DNA of 64,000 bases from Solibacteraceae bacterium (lineage in GTDB: Bacteria; Acidobacteriota; Terriglobia; Bryobacterales; Bryobacteraceae): contig JAJPJX010000105.1 in assembly GCA_021324015.1 (NCBI GenBank), positions 1 to 64,000 on the forward strand, read 5' to 3'. The translations under genes and the position numbers were made by a program. Below the pieces are notes generated by a model. It did no database searches, was not told the DNA's origin, and saw nothing but the letters and a program-made list of their open reading frames with translations. Shown here piece by piece: positions 44,134 through 54,093 of this stretch. The first letter of the stretch is position 1, and each line of letters begins with the position of its first letter.

Positions 44134-46644
44134 GTGATCCGTCTTTTTCCCCACGCGGAGCGTCCTCATCGAGTGGCGCGTTTGTGGATGGTTGTGTGTC
44201 TGGCGATGCTGCCCCGGGCGGCCTGGCCGGCGGCTGCCCCGCCGCGAACCTGTGCCGGCAGCCAGAACATCGGCAGCATTCGCCTGTCGGTGGAGCCGGC
44301 CGGCGGGGGCGAGAGATTGCCGGTGCGGGCGGTGAACGCGCTCAAGGCAGGGGAGAAGCTGCACTATGAGCCGGTCCGCACCCCGGAAAATCAGGAAAAG
44401 GCGCAGATCGCGGTGGTGCTGGCGCCGCAAAGCGATTCTTCCTCCAAGGACCTGATCGTGCTGGGCCCGGCGAAGGCCGATGCGCCGGCGAGTTGGGAGA
44501 TCCCCAAGCCGGTGAACCTGGTGGCGCTGGTATACGGCCCGCAGGGACTGAGCGTCAAGAAACTGAAGTCCCTGGTGGACAAGAACCAGGAGATCCTCTC
44601 GCAGTTGGCGGATTACGCCGACCAGACGGCCCAGGTGGAGGGTTTGATCCAGGCTCTGCAAACCTCCGAAGCCTCCGGTAACAGCTTGCAGGCGGCATTG
44701 AACGGTTTTTCCGCGCAGTACAACGTGGCCGTTCCCAAGCTGGATCCGCACGCGCCCACCGACCAGCAGGCCAGCCTGCTGCTGCGAACGCTGATGCCCA
44801 GCGTCTCCAACTACGACCCCTTGAGCAGCCGGACGCAGGTGATGCAGCAATCAGCAGGGCTGGCGGCGGCGGTGGCTTCTTTGTTCTTCGGCAGTCCGGT
44901 GGGGCTGGCCGCGGGTGGGGCATCGCTGTTCCAGAATTTGCACACGCTCATGTTCCCGGACACGGAGTTTCGCTCCGCGTTCGCGCAGCTTTCCACGGCG
45001 GACGGGCTGGCATTGTGCGCCAAACCGCAGCCGGCCAAGTCGCGAACGCGGTTTGCCTACCTGTGGGCCCACAGGGTTCCCGAGCTGGCAAAACCGGCCG
45101 TGGCGCTCACCGGAACCGCGCACGTGCCGCTCGGCTCCAAGTCTCTGCTGTTTGTGAGAGCAGATTCCAATACTCCGCTGAGGAACGTGACCCACCTGCG
45201 CGAATGGAGGCTGACCGCCGGCCCCGGGAGCGCTTCCTACCCGGCCGCGGTCAGCCTGGCGCCGGACGGCAAGGCGCTGGAAGTCGATCTGACGAAAACC
45301 AAGGCGCCCCCGGGGAAATACCACCTGGCGGCCAATTGGGATTGGGATCCGTTCCAGGTAGAGGGCGCCGTGTTCCTGCATCCCTACGGCAACCTCTCTG
45401 CCGCGAAGTTGACGCCGGAATCCCGGGACAAGCTGGTAGAGGGCTCCGGCCGGGTCGCGATCCAGCTCACGGGCACGGATTTTGAGTTTATCGACAAGGT
45501 GGCCATCGAGAAGGCAGGCGAGCAGCCGAAGAATCCCCAGGAGCTCACTTTCACGCTGCCCACCGGAAAACGCGCGGGCGAACAGACCTCGATCGAGATG
45601 GAGGTCGATACGAGCGCGCTGGGCCGGGGCGAGTACCGCCTGCTGCTTACTCAATCCGACGGCGTGACCCACGAAGTGCCGATCACGATTCTGCCGCCTA
45701 ACCCGAAAATCGACAACCTGCCGCTGCGGACCAACCTGGGAGACACCAAGCAATTGGTGTGGTTGAAGGGCACGGGCCTCGACCGCATCGTGGCGCTCAG
45801 CAGCCCCGCCGCCACGGTGGAACTCAAGCCCGTGGAGGCGGGCGGCACGCGCCGAGGGGCGGTTGTGAAGCTCGCGCCGGCGGCCAAGAAAGGCGATATT
45901 GCCGCGTTCGAGATGAAAGTGCAGGGCCTTCAGCATCCCATCGAGGTGGGCCAGGGGCTGGAGGTGGCCGGGCCGCGTCCGCGGATCACCAGCGTGCGGA
46001 AATCAGTGGCGCAGGAATTCATGGTGGCGATCCGCCCGGACGAGGTTCCGGTAGGCTCGACGGTGAGCTTCGCCCTGTCGGTGGACAACCTGAATGCCGA
46101 CGGCGGTTCGTGGACCAGCGGGACTGCCGCCCCGGCTTTGTCGGTGGAGGTTTCCTGCAAGCAGGAGGCCGCTCTGCGCAACAAGCTGGTGCTGGCTCCC
46201 GGGGAAACGGCGGGCGGCTCCAAGCTCAATCTGGCAGGGGAAGGGATGCTGTTCCTGTCGCTCGACCCGGGTGCGGTGGGGTACACGGGCTGCGAACTCA
46301 CGGCATCGGTAACCGTGTCATCCCTGGGCACTTCGGATGCTTTTCCGCTGGGCCGTGTGGTGCGCCTGCCGCGCATCGAGCGGTTCGCACTGAGCGACGA
46401 AAAGGTGGGCCCCAACCTGTATGCGGGCACCCTGACCGGGCAGGATCTGGACACGATTGAGCGGGCCGGCTGGGACACCCGGACCGGGGTCGCGGTGCAA
46501 TCGATTCCGGCCCCGGTGGCGGGCGAGCCGGGCAAGCAGGAGTTGAAGGTGGCGCTGCCCTGGCCGGCGCCGGCTCCCCATGCGCCGGTGTACGTGTGGC
46601 TGCGGGGTGAGGGCCAGGGCCGTGCAACGGGTGTAAAATACTGA
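44134..46644 (+). CDS. Large exported protein of unknown function
   Basis: 836 residues from GTG 44134; GTGs further in would also precede the signal-like stretch LWMVVCLAMLPRAAWPAAA. The first 250 residues contain helical segments (KLKSLVDKNQEILSQLADYA) and a short hydrophobic Gly/Ala stretch (AGLAAAVASLFFGSPVGLAAGG). The remainder is beta-rich with Ig-like signatures (VEGSGRVAIQLTGTDFEFID, RGEYRLLLTQSDGVTHEVPI). No catalytic motif or known family recognised. It is followed at 45 bp by the HlyD-type adaptor and may share its transcript. Confidence 0.7.
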   Translation: MIRLFPHAERPHRVARLWMVVCLAMLPRAAWPAAAPPRTCAGSQNIGSIRLSVEPAGGGERLPVRAVNALKAGEKLHYEPVRTPENQEKAQIAVVLAPQSDSSSKDLIVLGPAKADAPASWEIPKPVNLVALVYGPQGLSVKKLKSLVDKNQEILSQLADYADQTAQVEGLIQALQTSEASGNSLQAALNGFSAQYNVAVPKLDPHAPTDQQASLLLRTLMPSVSNYDPLSSRTQVMQQSAGLAAAVASLFFGSPVGLAAGGASLFQNLHTLMFPDTEFRSAFAQLSTADGLALCAKPQPAKSRTRFAYLWAHRVPELAKPAVALTGTAHVPLGSKSLLFVRADSNTPLRNVTHLREWRLTAGPGSASYPAAVSLAPDGKALEVDLTKTKAPPGKYHLAANWDWDPFQVEGAVFLHPYGNLSAAKLTPESRDKLVEGSGRVAIQLTGTDFEFIDKVAIEKAGEQPKNPQELTFTLPTGKRAGEQTSIEMEVDTSALGRGEYRLLLTQSDGVTHEVPITILPPNPKIDNLPLRTNLGDTKQLVWLKGTGLDRIVALSSPAATVELKPVEAGGTRRGAVVKLAPAAKKGDIAAFEMKVQGLQHPIEVGQGLEVAGPRPRITSVRKSVAQEFMVAIRPDEVPVGSTVSFALSVDNLNADGGSWTSGTAAPALSVEVSCKQEAALRNKLVLAPGETAGGSKLNLAGEGMLFLSLDPGAVGYTGCELTASVTVSSLGTSDAFPLGRVVRLPRIERFALSDEKVGPNLYAGTLTGQDLDTIERAGWDTRTGVAVQSIPAPVAGEPGKQELKVALPWPAPAPHAPVYVWLRGEGQGRATGVKY

Positions 46645-46675
46645 CGTAACAAATCGGACCCCGCTACCGCCTACC

Positions 46676-46689
46676 TAAGAAGGCTTCTT
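46676..46689 (+). promoter_or_regulatory. Ribosome site inside a perfect palindrome
   Basis: AAGAAG-G-CTTCTT (46677-46689) lies directly before the ATG at 46690 of the adaptor gene. The AAGG that must serve as ribosome site is its centre, so the same bases could also be bound or folded to limit translation. Confidence 0.3.
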
Positions 46690-48036
46690 ATGTCTGCTTT
46701 TGTGAATCCGCCGGCGGCGCCGCAGGAAGCGCCGGAGCACATCTCGCCGCAGCCGGCTCCCGCAGCTCCGCAGACGCCGTCTCATGGGAAGTGGTGGCTC
46801 GCGGTGGCCGCCGCGGTCGTGGGCCTGGTGTCGGCAGCCTACCTGCTGCGCCCGAAGCCGCAGCCGAAGACCGCGGCGAGCGCTCCTGCCGTGCGCACCT
46901 GGAAGGTCGTGGAGGGCACGCTGCGAGGCACCGTACGCATCGCCGGAACGACAGCGGCCAAAAACTTCGCCAACATCTCCGCGCCCATGATGCGCGGTCC
47001 GGATGCCGGCCGCGCCCTGGTGCTGATCAAGCTTGCCAAGGCGGGCTCCTTAGTCAAGAAGGGCGAAGTAGTGGCGGAGATCGATCCCCAGTCGATCAAG
47101 GATCACGTGGATGACATCGACGCCCTGGTGCAGCAGGCCGAGGCGGACGTGCGCAAGTCCAAGGCGGAAATGGCCATCCAACTGGAGACCCTGCGGCAAA
47201 CCGCGCGTCAGGACAAGGCGGACCTGGAGAAGGCCAGACTGGATGCCAGCGCCGCCGAGATCCGCTCCAACATCGACCAGGAAGAGCTGAAGCTCTCCGT
47301 GGAGGAGGCAGAAGCGCAGTACAAGGCTTCCCTCGAAGACCTGAAGAACACGGAAGCGTCGCAGAAGGCGCAGTTGCGCGTCTTGGAACTCACGCTGGAG
47401 CGGCACAAGCGGCATCGGGACCGCCACAAGGTGGACGTCACGCGCTTTACGATCCACGCGCCCATCCAGGGACTGGTGGTGATGACGACAGTGTGGCGCG
47501 GCGGCGATATGGGCCAGGTGCAGCTAGGCGACCAGGTTTCTCCAGGGCAGCCGTTCATGAAGATCGTGGACACCTCCAACATGCAGCTTGAAGCCACCAT
47601 TAACCAAGCCGAGAGCGAGGGCATCCGCCTGGGACGGCCCGCAGAGGTCAACTTCGACGCCTTCCCGGATTTGCACGTGCACGGCAAGGTGGAAGCCGTG
47701 GCCGCGCTCGCGGTGGGCGGTTGGCGGCAGAATTATTACATCCGTAACGTGCCGGTGAGGGTGGCGCTGCTCCAGACCGACGCACGGGTTATCCCCGATC
47801 TTTCCGCCAGCGCGGACGTGCTGCTTTCCCAGACGAAAGGGCTGATCGTGCCTCTGGAGGCCCTCCACGAGGAAGGCGGCAAGACGGTGGTCTACGTGAA
47901 GAGCGGCGACGGATTCACACGGCGGGAAGTGAAAACCGGCGTCGAGAATCACACGCAGGTGGCCGTTATCGAGGGGATCGAGGCCGGAGAAGAAGTCGCG
48001 CTGCAACGGCCTGCAGTTGCGAAAGCCGGCACGTAA
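46690..48036 (+). CDS. HlyD/MacA-type periplasmic adaptor (membrane fusion protein)
   Basis: 448 residues. Pro-rich cytoplasmic start, one membrane helix (about 35-53), a lipoyl-like half-motif (KKGEVVAEIDPQSIKD), a long alpha-hairpin coiled coil (about 135-240), the second lipoyl half (TRFTIHAPIQGLVVMTTV) and beta-barrel/membrane-proximal domains to the end (IVPLEALHEEGGKTVVYV). It links an inner-membrane pump to an outer-membrane channel. No ABC or RND pump gene follows; the next gene is an AhpD-like protein. Confidence 0.88.
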   Translation: MSAFVNPPAAPQEAPEHISPQPAPAAPQTPSHGKWWLAVAAAVVGLVSAAYLLRPKPQPKTAASAPAVRTWKVVEGTLRGTVRIAGTTAAKNFANISAPMMRGPDAGRALVLIKLAKAGSLVKKGEVVAEIDPQSIKDHVDDIDALVQQAEADVRKSKAEMAIQLETLRQTARQDKADLEKARLDASAAEIRSNIDQEELKLSVEEAEAQYKASLEDLKNTEASQKAQLRVLELTLERHKRHRDRHKVDVTRFTIHAPIQGLVVMTTVWRGGDMGQVQLGDQVSPGQPFMKIVDTSNMQLEATINQAESEGIRLGRPAEVNFDAFPDLHVHGKVEAVAALAVGGWRQNYYIRNVPVRVALLQTDARVIPDLSASADVLLSQTKGLIVPLEALHEEGGKTVVYVKSGDGFTRREVKTGVENHTQVAVIEGIEAGEEVALQRPAVAKAGT

Positions 48037-48037
48037 T

Positions 48038-48066
48038 TCGACACACCCGCGCGCCTGTCCTACACT
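48038..48066 (+). promoter_or_regulatory. Promoter of the AhpD-like gene, predicted leaderless
   Basis: TCGACA (48038-48043), 17-bp spacer, TACACT (48061-48066). The -10 box ends 7 nt before the ATG at 48074, so the transcript should begin at or next to the start codon; no Shine-Dalgarno sequence is present. Confidence 0.5.
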
Positions 48067-48073
48067 GGTCACT

Positions 48074-48580
48074 ATGTCTGCTGCGATCCGGCTGGTCGAT
48101 CCCTCGGAGAACGAATTCCTCGCGGATTTGGAGAAGAAGGCTAAGCGGCCCAATCACTTCTTTCGCGTGATGGCCAACCGGCCGGAGGTATTGAAGAACT
48201 TCGTGCCGCTCTATGGGGCGGTGATGGGACACGGGGCCGTGGACCGCCGCATCAAGGAACTGGTCTACCTGGCGGCGTCTTACACCAACCGGTGCGCCTA
48301 TTGCACGGCGTCGCACACGGCATCGGGCTCGCGGGCGGGCATCACCGCCGAGGAGATGCAGGCGCTGCGCGAGGAACGGCTGGAGGGCTTCAGCGCCGCC
48401 GAGCAGGGCGCCATCCGGTACTCCCTGGAACTGACGAAGACAGCCAATGCCGCGACCAGCCGCGACGCTTTGCGGGCCCACTTCAACGACGAGCAGATCG
48501 CCGAACTGACGCTGGTGGCCGCTATGGCCAACTTCACCAATCGCTTCAACAACGGCCTGGCGCTCCAACCTGAGCAGTAA
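48074..48580 (+). CDS. AhpD-like / carboxymuconolactone decarboxylase family protein
   Basis: 168 residues from ATG 48074. Helical CMD fold with the redox motif CAYCTASH (CxxC plus His) in the segment KELVYLAASYTNRCAYC. This is the active site of alkylhydroperoxidase AhpD-like and peroxidase-related proteins. A thiol-disulfide or peroxide-detoxifying role in the cytoplasm is likely. First gene of a long co-directional run; rlmB follows at 15 bp. Confidence 0.88.
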   Translation: MSAAIRLVDPSENEFLADLEKKAKRPNHFFRVMANRPEVLKNFVPLYGAVMGHGAVDRRIKELVYLAASYTNRCAYCTASHTASGSRAGITAEEMQALREERLEGFSAAEQGAIRYSLELTKTANAATSRDALRAHFNDEQIAELTLVAAMANFTNRFNNGLALQPEQ

Positions 48581-48595
48581 GGCGCGGTTTGCGCC

Positions 48596-49315
48596 ATGGC
48601 GGTACTTTCCGGCATTCACCCCATCACGGAGGCCCTGCGCGCGGGGCATCCGCTGGAGCGCATCCTGGTTGCGAAAGGCGCGGGCGGACCGCGCCTGCAA
48701 CAGATCATCGATCTGGCCCGGCAGGCTTCCATCCCCGTGCGATTCGAGTCCAGGCCGGCCCTGGACCGGCTGGCGGGCACAGCGGCGCATCAAGGTGTAG
48801 TGGCCCTGGGAGCCTCGAAGAAGTACGCCGACCTGGCGGACGTCGCGCCGGGCGCCAGCATGCTGGTGGTGCTGGACGGCGTGGAGGACCCGCACAACCT
48901 GGGCGCCATCATCCGCACCGCACACGCGGCGGGCGCTGACGGGGTGGTCATCCCGGAGCGGCGCTCCGCAGGGCTGACCGACGTGGTGGCCAAGGCGGCC
49001 GCCGGCGCCCTGGAATACCTGCCGGTGATCCGGGCAGGCAATCTCAATCGCGCGCTGGATGAACTCAAAGAGCGGGGATTCTGGATCTACGGCCTGGACG
49101 AGCGCGGCGATCAGGAGTATGACCGGGTGGACTACGCGACACCCGCGGCGCTGGTGTTCGGCGGCGAAGGCAGAGGGCTGCACGAGATGGTACGCCAGCG
49201 CTGCGACGTGCTGGTGCGCATCGGCATGGCGGGAAAAATCTCTTCCCTTAACGTGTCGGTGGCCACCGGCGTAGTGCTCTTCGAGTGGAAACGACGCCGG
49301 GCGCAGGCCTCATAG
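48596..49315 (+). CDS. rlmB: 23S rRNA (guanosine-2'-O)-methyltransferase, SpoU/TrmH family
   Basis: 239 residues. N-terminal RNA-binding substrate domain (GIHPITEALRAGHPLERILVAKG), then the SPOUT knot: LVVLDGVEDPHNLGAIIRTAHAAGADGVV (motif 1), LVFGGEGRGL (motif 2) and ISSLNVSVATGVVLFE (motif 3). The arrangement is that of RlmB, which methylates G2251 of 23S rRNA. TrmH paralogues are the alternative, but the extra N-terminal domain favours RlmB. Confidence 0.9.
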   Translation: MAVLSGIHPITEALRAGHPLERILVAKGAGGPRLQQIIDLARQASIPVRFESRPALDRLAGTAAHQGVVALGASKKYADLADVAPGASMLVVLDGVEDPHNLGAIIRTAHAAGADGVVIPERRSAGLTDVVAKAAAGALEYLPVIRAGNLNRALDELKERGFWIYGLDERGDQEYDRVDYATPAALVFGGEGRGLHEMVRQRCDVLVRIGMAGKISSLNVSVATGVVLFEWKRRRAQAS

Positions 49316-49321
49316 TAGAAT
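49316..49321 (+). promoter_or_regulatory. -10-like TAGAAT upstream of ggt
   Basis: TAGAAT ends 8 nt before the ATG at 49330 and overlaps the rlmB stop codon. No ribosome site is visible before the ATG, which fits a leaderless start. No convincing -35 box. Confidence 0.3.
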
Positions 49322-49329
49322 CAAATTTC

Positions 49330-50988
49330 ATGCGCCGATCCCTGTGGCTCCTCTGCCTAGCGAGCGTGCTGCCAGTGTGGGCCGCGGAGCCCGTGCATGC
49401 GCGCCACGCGATGGTGGTGACGCGGGAGACGCACGCTACCGATATCGGGGTGCGGGTGCTCGAGTCCGGCGGCAACGCCGTGGACGCCGCGGTGGCGGTG
49501 GGGTTCGCGCTGGCGGTAACGCATCCAGCGGCCGGAAATCTGGGTGGCGGCGGCTTCATGCTGATCCGCTTCGCGGATGGCCACGCCACCTTTCTGGATT
49601 TCCGCGAGCGGGCTCCCGGCAGGGCTTCGCGGGACATGTACCTGGACGCTTCGGGGAATCCCACCGGGGATAGCGTGACGGGATATCGCGCGGCGGCGGT
49701 GCCCGGTTCGGTGCGCGGCTTCGAGTACGCGCATCGCAAATACGGCCGCAAGGGCTGGGCCGAACTGGTGTCGCCCGCGGTGGAACTGGCGGCCAAGGGC
49801 TTTCCGGTGTCCTACGGCATGGCGCGGTCCCTGCGCGATTCCAAGCTGGGCCGCTTCCCGGAGTCCCGCAGGATCTTTCAGCGCGGCGGCCGCTACTATG
49901 AGGCCGGCGAGATGCTGTTGCAGCCGGAACTCGCGCGCACGCTGGAGCGCATCCGCAGGGAAGGCGCGAAGGATTTCTACGAAGGCGAGACGGCGCGTTT
50001 GCTGGCAGCGGACATGGCGGCCCACGGCGGTCTGATCACGCGCGAAGACCTGAAGAACTACACCGTAGCCGAACGGCAGCCGCTCACAGGCAGCTATCGC
50101 GGGTACGAGATCATCACCGCGCCGCCGCCCAGTTCGGGCGGGATCGGGATTCTTCAGATGCTGGGCGTTCTGGCTGGAACGGGCTACGAGAAGGCGGGAG
50201 CGGGATCCGCCGCAGAACTGCATTACCTGGCGGAAGTCATGCGGCGCTACTTCGCGGACCGGGCCGAGTATCTGGGCGATCCCGAGTTCGTGAAGGTGCC
50301 GGTGGCGGCGCTGCTGAACCCGCACTACCTGGCCGCCCTGCGCCATTCCATCGACCCCGAGCGGGCCACGCCCAGCACGCAAGTGCGCGCGGGCAACCTG
50401 ACGGCTTACGAGAGCGACGAAACCACGCACTACTCGATCGTGGACGCCGAAGGAAACGCCGTGGCAGTTACCTATACGCTCAATGGGGGATATGGGTGCG
50501 GCGTGACCGCTACCGGCCTGGGCTTTCTGCTGAACAACGAAATGGACGATTTTTCCGCCAAGCCCGGCACTCCCAACTCCTACGGCCTGGTGCAGGGAGA
50601 AGCCAACGCCATCCAGCCGCGCAAGCATCCGCTTTCCTCGATGACGCCCACCATCGTGCTGCGCGGCGGCAAGCTCTACCTGGTATTGGGCACGCCCGGC
50701 GGGCCGACCATCATCAACAGCGTGTTGCAGGTGCTGGTGAACGTGATCGACTTCGGCATGAATGTACAGGACGCGGTGAACTGGCCGCGCATCCACCACC
50801 AGTGGCTGCCGGACGAACTGCGTCTGGAACGCGGCTTTTCTCCAGACACCATCGCGCTGCTCGAATCCCGGGGCTACCGCGTGAAGGTGGCCGGCCAGAT
50901 GGGAGAGGTGGCGGCCATTTCCGCGGGCGAGGGGTGGCTGGCGGGAGCGGCGGACCCGCGCTCCGAGGGCACTGCGAGAGGATACTGA
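49330..50988 (+). CDS. ggt: Gamma-glutamyltransferase, exported
   Basis: 552 residues from ATG 49330. Signal peptide MRRSLWLLCLASVLPVWA. The precursor has the autocleavage site before the catalytic Thr in ESDETTHYSIVD (about Thr365), plus the glutamate-binding ALTHPAAGNLGGGG-type segment near residue 62-75 and SSMTPTIVLRGG with GTPGGPTIIN near the end. It cleaves gamma-glutamyl bonds (glutathione and others) in the periplasm. A barrel protein gene follows at 4 bp. Confidence 0.93.
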   Translation: MRRSLWLLCLASVLPVWAAEPVHARHAMVVTRETHATDIGVRVLESGGNAVDAAVAVGFALAVTHPAAGNLGGGGFMLIRFADGHATFLDFRERAPGRASRDMYLDASGNPTGDSVTGYRAAAVPGSVRGFEYAHRKYGRKGWAELVSPAVELAAKGFPVSYGMARSLRDSKLGRFPESRRIFQRGGRYYEAGEMLLQPELARTLERIRREGAKDFYEGETARLLAADMAAHGGLITREDLKNYTVAERQPLTGSYRGYEIITAPPPSSGGIGILQMLGVLAGTGYEKAGAGSAAELHYLAEVMRRYFADRAEYLGDPEFVKVPVAALLNPHYLAALRHSIDPERATPSTQVRAGNLTAYESDETTHYSIVDAEGNAVAVTYTLNGGYGCGVTATGLGFLLNNEMDDFSAKPGTPNSYGLVQGEANAIQPRKHPLSSMTPTIVLRGGKLYLVLGTPGGPTIINSVLQVLVNVIDFGMNVQDAVNWPRIHHQWLPDELRLERGFSPDTIALLESRGYRVKVAGQMGEVAAISAGEGWLAGAADPRSEGTARGY

Positions 50989-50992
50989 GATC

Positions 50993-51835
50993 ATGCAACG
51001 CGCCTTGTCCACGCACCTGTTCGTGAATCATCGCCTGACGGTGGCCATGCTGAATCGCATTCAGCAGGCCGGTATCCCGCTGGTGGAGATCTTCTGCGCG
51101 CGGCAACATCTGGACTATCGCAACAAGGCGCAGATCGCGGAACTGGGGCACTGGTTCCGGGACTCGGAGCTGAAGCTGCACTCCCTGCATTCGCCCATGT
51201 ATACGGACGAGATTTGGGGCCGCTCCGGGCCGCATTCGGTGATCACCATCACCGAGCCGGTGAAGGCCAAGCGCGTGCAGATGGTGGATGAAATTAAGCG
51301 GGCGCTGGAAATCGCCGAGGTGATCCCGTACCGCTACCTGATCCAGCACGTGGGCGTGTCGGGGGAAGAGTACGAGGACCGCAAGATCGAGGCGGCGTTC
51401 ACCGCCCTGGAAGAGCTGATCCTGTTCGCCCGCCAGCGAGGCGTGGAGATCCTGCTGGAGAACATCTCCAACGCACTCTCCACTCCCGAGCGGCTGATGT
51501 ACTTTCTGGAGCAGACGCACCTGCCGCTGCATTTCGTTTTCGATGCGGGCCATGCCAACCTCTCCGAAGGGGTGGCGGCGGCATTTGGAGTGATGCAGGA
51601 GCGGATCCGCTCCACGCACCTGCACGACAATGACGGCAAACAGGACAAGCACCTGTTTCCGCTGGTGGGCCAGGGCGGCACGATCGACTGGAGCCGGACC
51701 ATGGACCTGCTGCGCTCCCGCGCCGACCAGTATCCGCTGCTGCTGGAGCTGCGCGAGGTGCCCGACATGGCGCATCCGCTGGATGTGGTGAACCAGGTCT
51801 TCGACCGGCTGGAGCAGTTGCGGCCGCGGGAGTAG
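50993..51835 (+). CDS. Sugar phosphate isomerase/epimerase-like TIM-barrel protein, cytoplasmic
   Basis: 280 residues without signal peptide. Xylose-isomerase-like (AP_endonuc_2) barrel: [85 protein letters not shown]. The Glu/Asp/His/Glu set at strand ends fits a divalent-metal site. Substrate unknown. It lies between ggt (4 bp) and asnS (29 bp). Confidence 0.82.
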   Translation: MQRALSTHLFVNHRLTVAMLNRIQQAGIPLVEIFCARQHLDYRNKAQIAELGHWFRDSELKLHSLHSPMYTDEIWGRSGPHSVITITEPVKAKRVQMVDEIKRALEIAEVIPYRYLIQHVGVSGEEYEDRKIEAAFTALEELILFARQRGVEILLENISNALSTPERLMYFLEQTHLPLHFVFDAGHANLSEGVAAAFGVMQERIRSTHLHDNDGKQDKHLFPLVGQGGTIDWSRTMDLLRSRADQYPLLLELREVPDMAHPLDVVNQVFDRLEQLRPRE

Positions 51836-51864
51836 GCGAAAACACCCGCAGTCCTGGAATTTCT

Positions 51865-53172
51865 ATGCATCCCCGAACGACCATCGCGGAAGCCGGCCGG
51901 CATGCCGGTGAAACCGTTCAAATCGCCGGCTGGCTGTACAATCTGCGCAAATCCGGAAAGATCGTCTTTCCGATTCTGCGGGACGGCACCGGCCTGATGC
52001 AATGCGTGGCGGTGAAGTCGGCGCTCCCGGAAGCGCTGTTTGAAACCATCAAGGACCTGACGCAGGAGTCCTCGATCGTGGTGACCGGCAAGGTGCGCGC
52101 AGACCAGCGCGCCGCCGGCGGCTACGAACTGGACGTGGAAGACATCCAGGTGATCCAGCGCGTGCCGGAATCCGACCCTTACCCCATCACGCCCAAGGAA
52201 CACGGCATCGAGTTCCTCATGGACCACCGCCACCTGTGGCTGCGCAGCCAGCGGCAGCATGCTATCCTGCGGGTGCGGCACGAGGCGATCCGCGCGGTGC
52301 GCGACTACTTCGACTCGCACGGCTTCACGCTCGTGGATACGCCCATCTTCACTCCGGCAGCCTGCGAGGGCACCACCACGCTGTTCGAGGTGAACTACTT
52401 CGAGGATGCCAAGGCGTACCTCACGCAGTCCGGGCAACTCTACAACGAAGCCACGGCCATGGCGTTCGGCAAGGTCTACTGCTTCGGGCCGACGTTTCGG
52501 GCGGAGAAATCCAAGACCCGGCGGCATCTCACGGAGTTCTGGATGGTAGAGCCGGAAATGGCTTACGCCGACCTCGAAGAGGTCAAGCGCGTGGCGGAGG
52601 AGATGGTGGTGTTCATCGTGGGGCGGGTCCTCGAAAACCGGCGGGAGGAACTCAGGGTGCTGGAGCGGGACGTTTCGAAATTGGAAGCGGTGCAGGCGCC
52701 CTTCCCCCGCATGACCTATGACGACGCGGTGAAGATCCTGCAATCCAAGGGCAGTGAGATCGAATGGGGCGGCGACTTCGGCGGCACGGATGAGACCCTG
52801 CTCAGCGAGGATTTCGACCGGCCGCTGATGGTGGACCGGTACCCCACCGAGATCAAGGCGTTCTACATGCAGCCGGATCCCGGGCGTCCGGAGGTGGCCA
52901 TGGGCGTGGATGTGCTGGCACCGGAAGGCTATGGCGAAATCATCGGCGGCGGGCAGCGCATCCACGATCCGGAACTGCTGCTGCGGCGCCTCGAGGAGCA
53001 CCAGTTGCCCAAGGAAGCCTTCGACTGGTACCTGGACCTGCGCAAGTACGGCACCGTGCCGCACGGCGGTTTCGGCATGGGCATCGAGCGCTGCGTGGCC
53101 TGGCTATGCGGGCTGGAGCACGTGCGGGAGACCATCGCCTTTCCGCGCATGCTCTACCGGTTGCGGCCCTGA
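51865..53172 (+). CDS. asnS: Asparagine-tRNA ligase
   Basis: 435 residues. N-terminal OB-fold ([24 protein letters not shown]), then the class II core: motif 2 [27 protein letters not shown] and motif 3 [15 protein letters not shown]. The segment [21 protein letters not shown] and the overall length are typical for AsnRS rather than AspRS, which carries a large insertion. It charges tRNA-Asn in the cytoplasm. Arginase follows at 6 bp. Confidence 0.94.
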   Translation: MHPRTTIAEAGRHAGETVQIAGWLYNLRKSGKIVFPILRDGTGLMQCVAVKSALPEALFETIKDLTQESSIVVTGKVRADQRAAGGYELDVEDIQVIQRVPESDPYPITPKEHGIEFLMDHRHLWLRSQRQHAILRVRHEAIRAVRDYFDSHGFTLVDTPIFTPAACEGTTTLFEVNYFEDAKAYLTQSGQLYNEATAMAFGKVYCFGPTFRAEKSKTRRHLTEFWMVEPEMAYADLEEVKRVAEEMVVFIVGRVLENRREELRVLERDVSKLEAVQAPFPRMTYDDAVKILQSKGSEIEWGGDFGGTDETLLSEDFDRPLMVDRYPTEIKAFYMQPDPGRPEVAMGVDVLAPEGYGEIIGGGQRIHDPELLLRRLEEHQLPKEAFDWYLDLRKYGTVPHGGFGMGIERCVAWLCGLEHVRETIAFPRMLYRLRP

Positions 53173-53178
53173 GCTGCG

Positions 53179-54093
53179 ATGCGACAGTCTCACATCGCCG
53201 TCATCGGCGCCCCGCTGGACCTGGGGCAGGACCGCCGCGGCGTGGACATGGGCCCCTCGGCGCTGCGGGTCGCCAACCTGAACCGGCGCATCGCGTCGCT
53301 GGGTTACGAAGTCGAGGACCTGGGGAACGCGCCCGTGGAACAAGCCGAGAGTCTGCCGGCGGGTCCGGAGCGCGCCAAGTATCTGCCACAGATCGCGGCC
53401 ACCTGCCGGCGTCTGGCGCGCATGGTGGAGCTGGCGCTGGCCACAGGGCGCGTGCCTTTGGTGCTGGGAGGCGATCACTCCGTGGCCATCGGCACCGTGG
53501 CGGGCGTTTCGCGGGCCTGGAGGCGCAAAAAGCAGGCCATCGGCCTGCTGTGGGTGGATGCACACGCCGATATGAATACCCCGGAGACATCGCCCTCCGG
53601 CAACGTGCACGGGATGCCGGCCGCCTGCTGCGTGGGCCTGGGACCGCGAGAACTCACGCACCTGGCAGGCTACGCCCCCATGGTGAATCCGCGCAAAACG
53701 GCGCTGGTGGGGTTGCGGGACGTGGATGCGCTGGAGAAGCCCCACGTGCGCGATTCCGGAGTGAAGGCCTTCACCATGCGGGACATCGATGAGCGCGGCA
53801 TGCGGGCGGTGATGCTGGACGCCATCCGCATCGCCTCGGACGGCACGGCCGGGTTTCATCTTTCGCTGGATATGGATTTCGTGGATCCGCAGCACGCCCC
53901 GGGCGTGGGCACACCGGTCCGCGGCGGCGCCACGTATCGCGAAGCGCACCTGGCAATGGAAATGATCTGCGATTCGGGGGCCATGCTTTCCATGGAGGTG
54001 GTAGAGGTCAACCCGGTGATCGATGAGGTCAACCGCACCGCCGACCTGGGGGTGGAGTTGATCATGTCGGCACTGGGAAAACGGATTCTATGA
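53179..54093 (+). CDS. rocF: Arginase
   Basis: 304 residues of the ureohydrolase fold with all manganese motifs: VLGGDHSVAIG, WVDAHADMNTPETSPSGNVHGMP, SLDMDFVDPQHAPGVGTPV and SMEVVEVNPVID. The SPSGNxHG stretch is arginase-type rather than agmatinase-type. It hydrolyses arginine to ornithine and urea. The stop overlaps the ddl start by 4 bp, an unusual coupling of arginine breakdown with cell-wall precursor synthesis. Gene symbol by family, not by experiment. Confidence 0.9.
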   Translation: MRQSHIAVIGAPLDLGQDRRGVDMGPSALRVANLNRRIASLGYEVEDLGNAPVEQAESLPAGPERAKYLPQIAATCRRLARMVELALATGRVPLVLGGDHSVAIGTVAGVSRAWRRKKQAIGLLWVDAHADMNTPETSPSGNVHGMPAACCVGLGPRELTHLAGYAPMVNPRKTALVGLRDVDALEKPHVRDSGVKAFTMRDIDERGMRAVMLDAIRIASDGTAGFHLSLDMDFVDPQHAPGVGTPVRGGATYREAHLAMEMICDSGAMLSMEVVEVNPVIDEVNRTADLGVELIMSALGKRIL

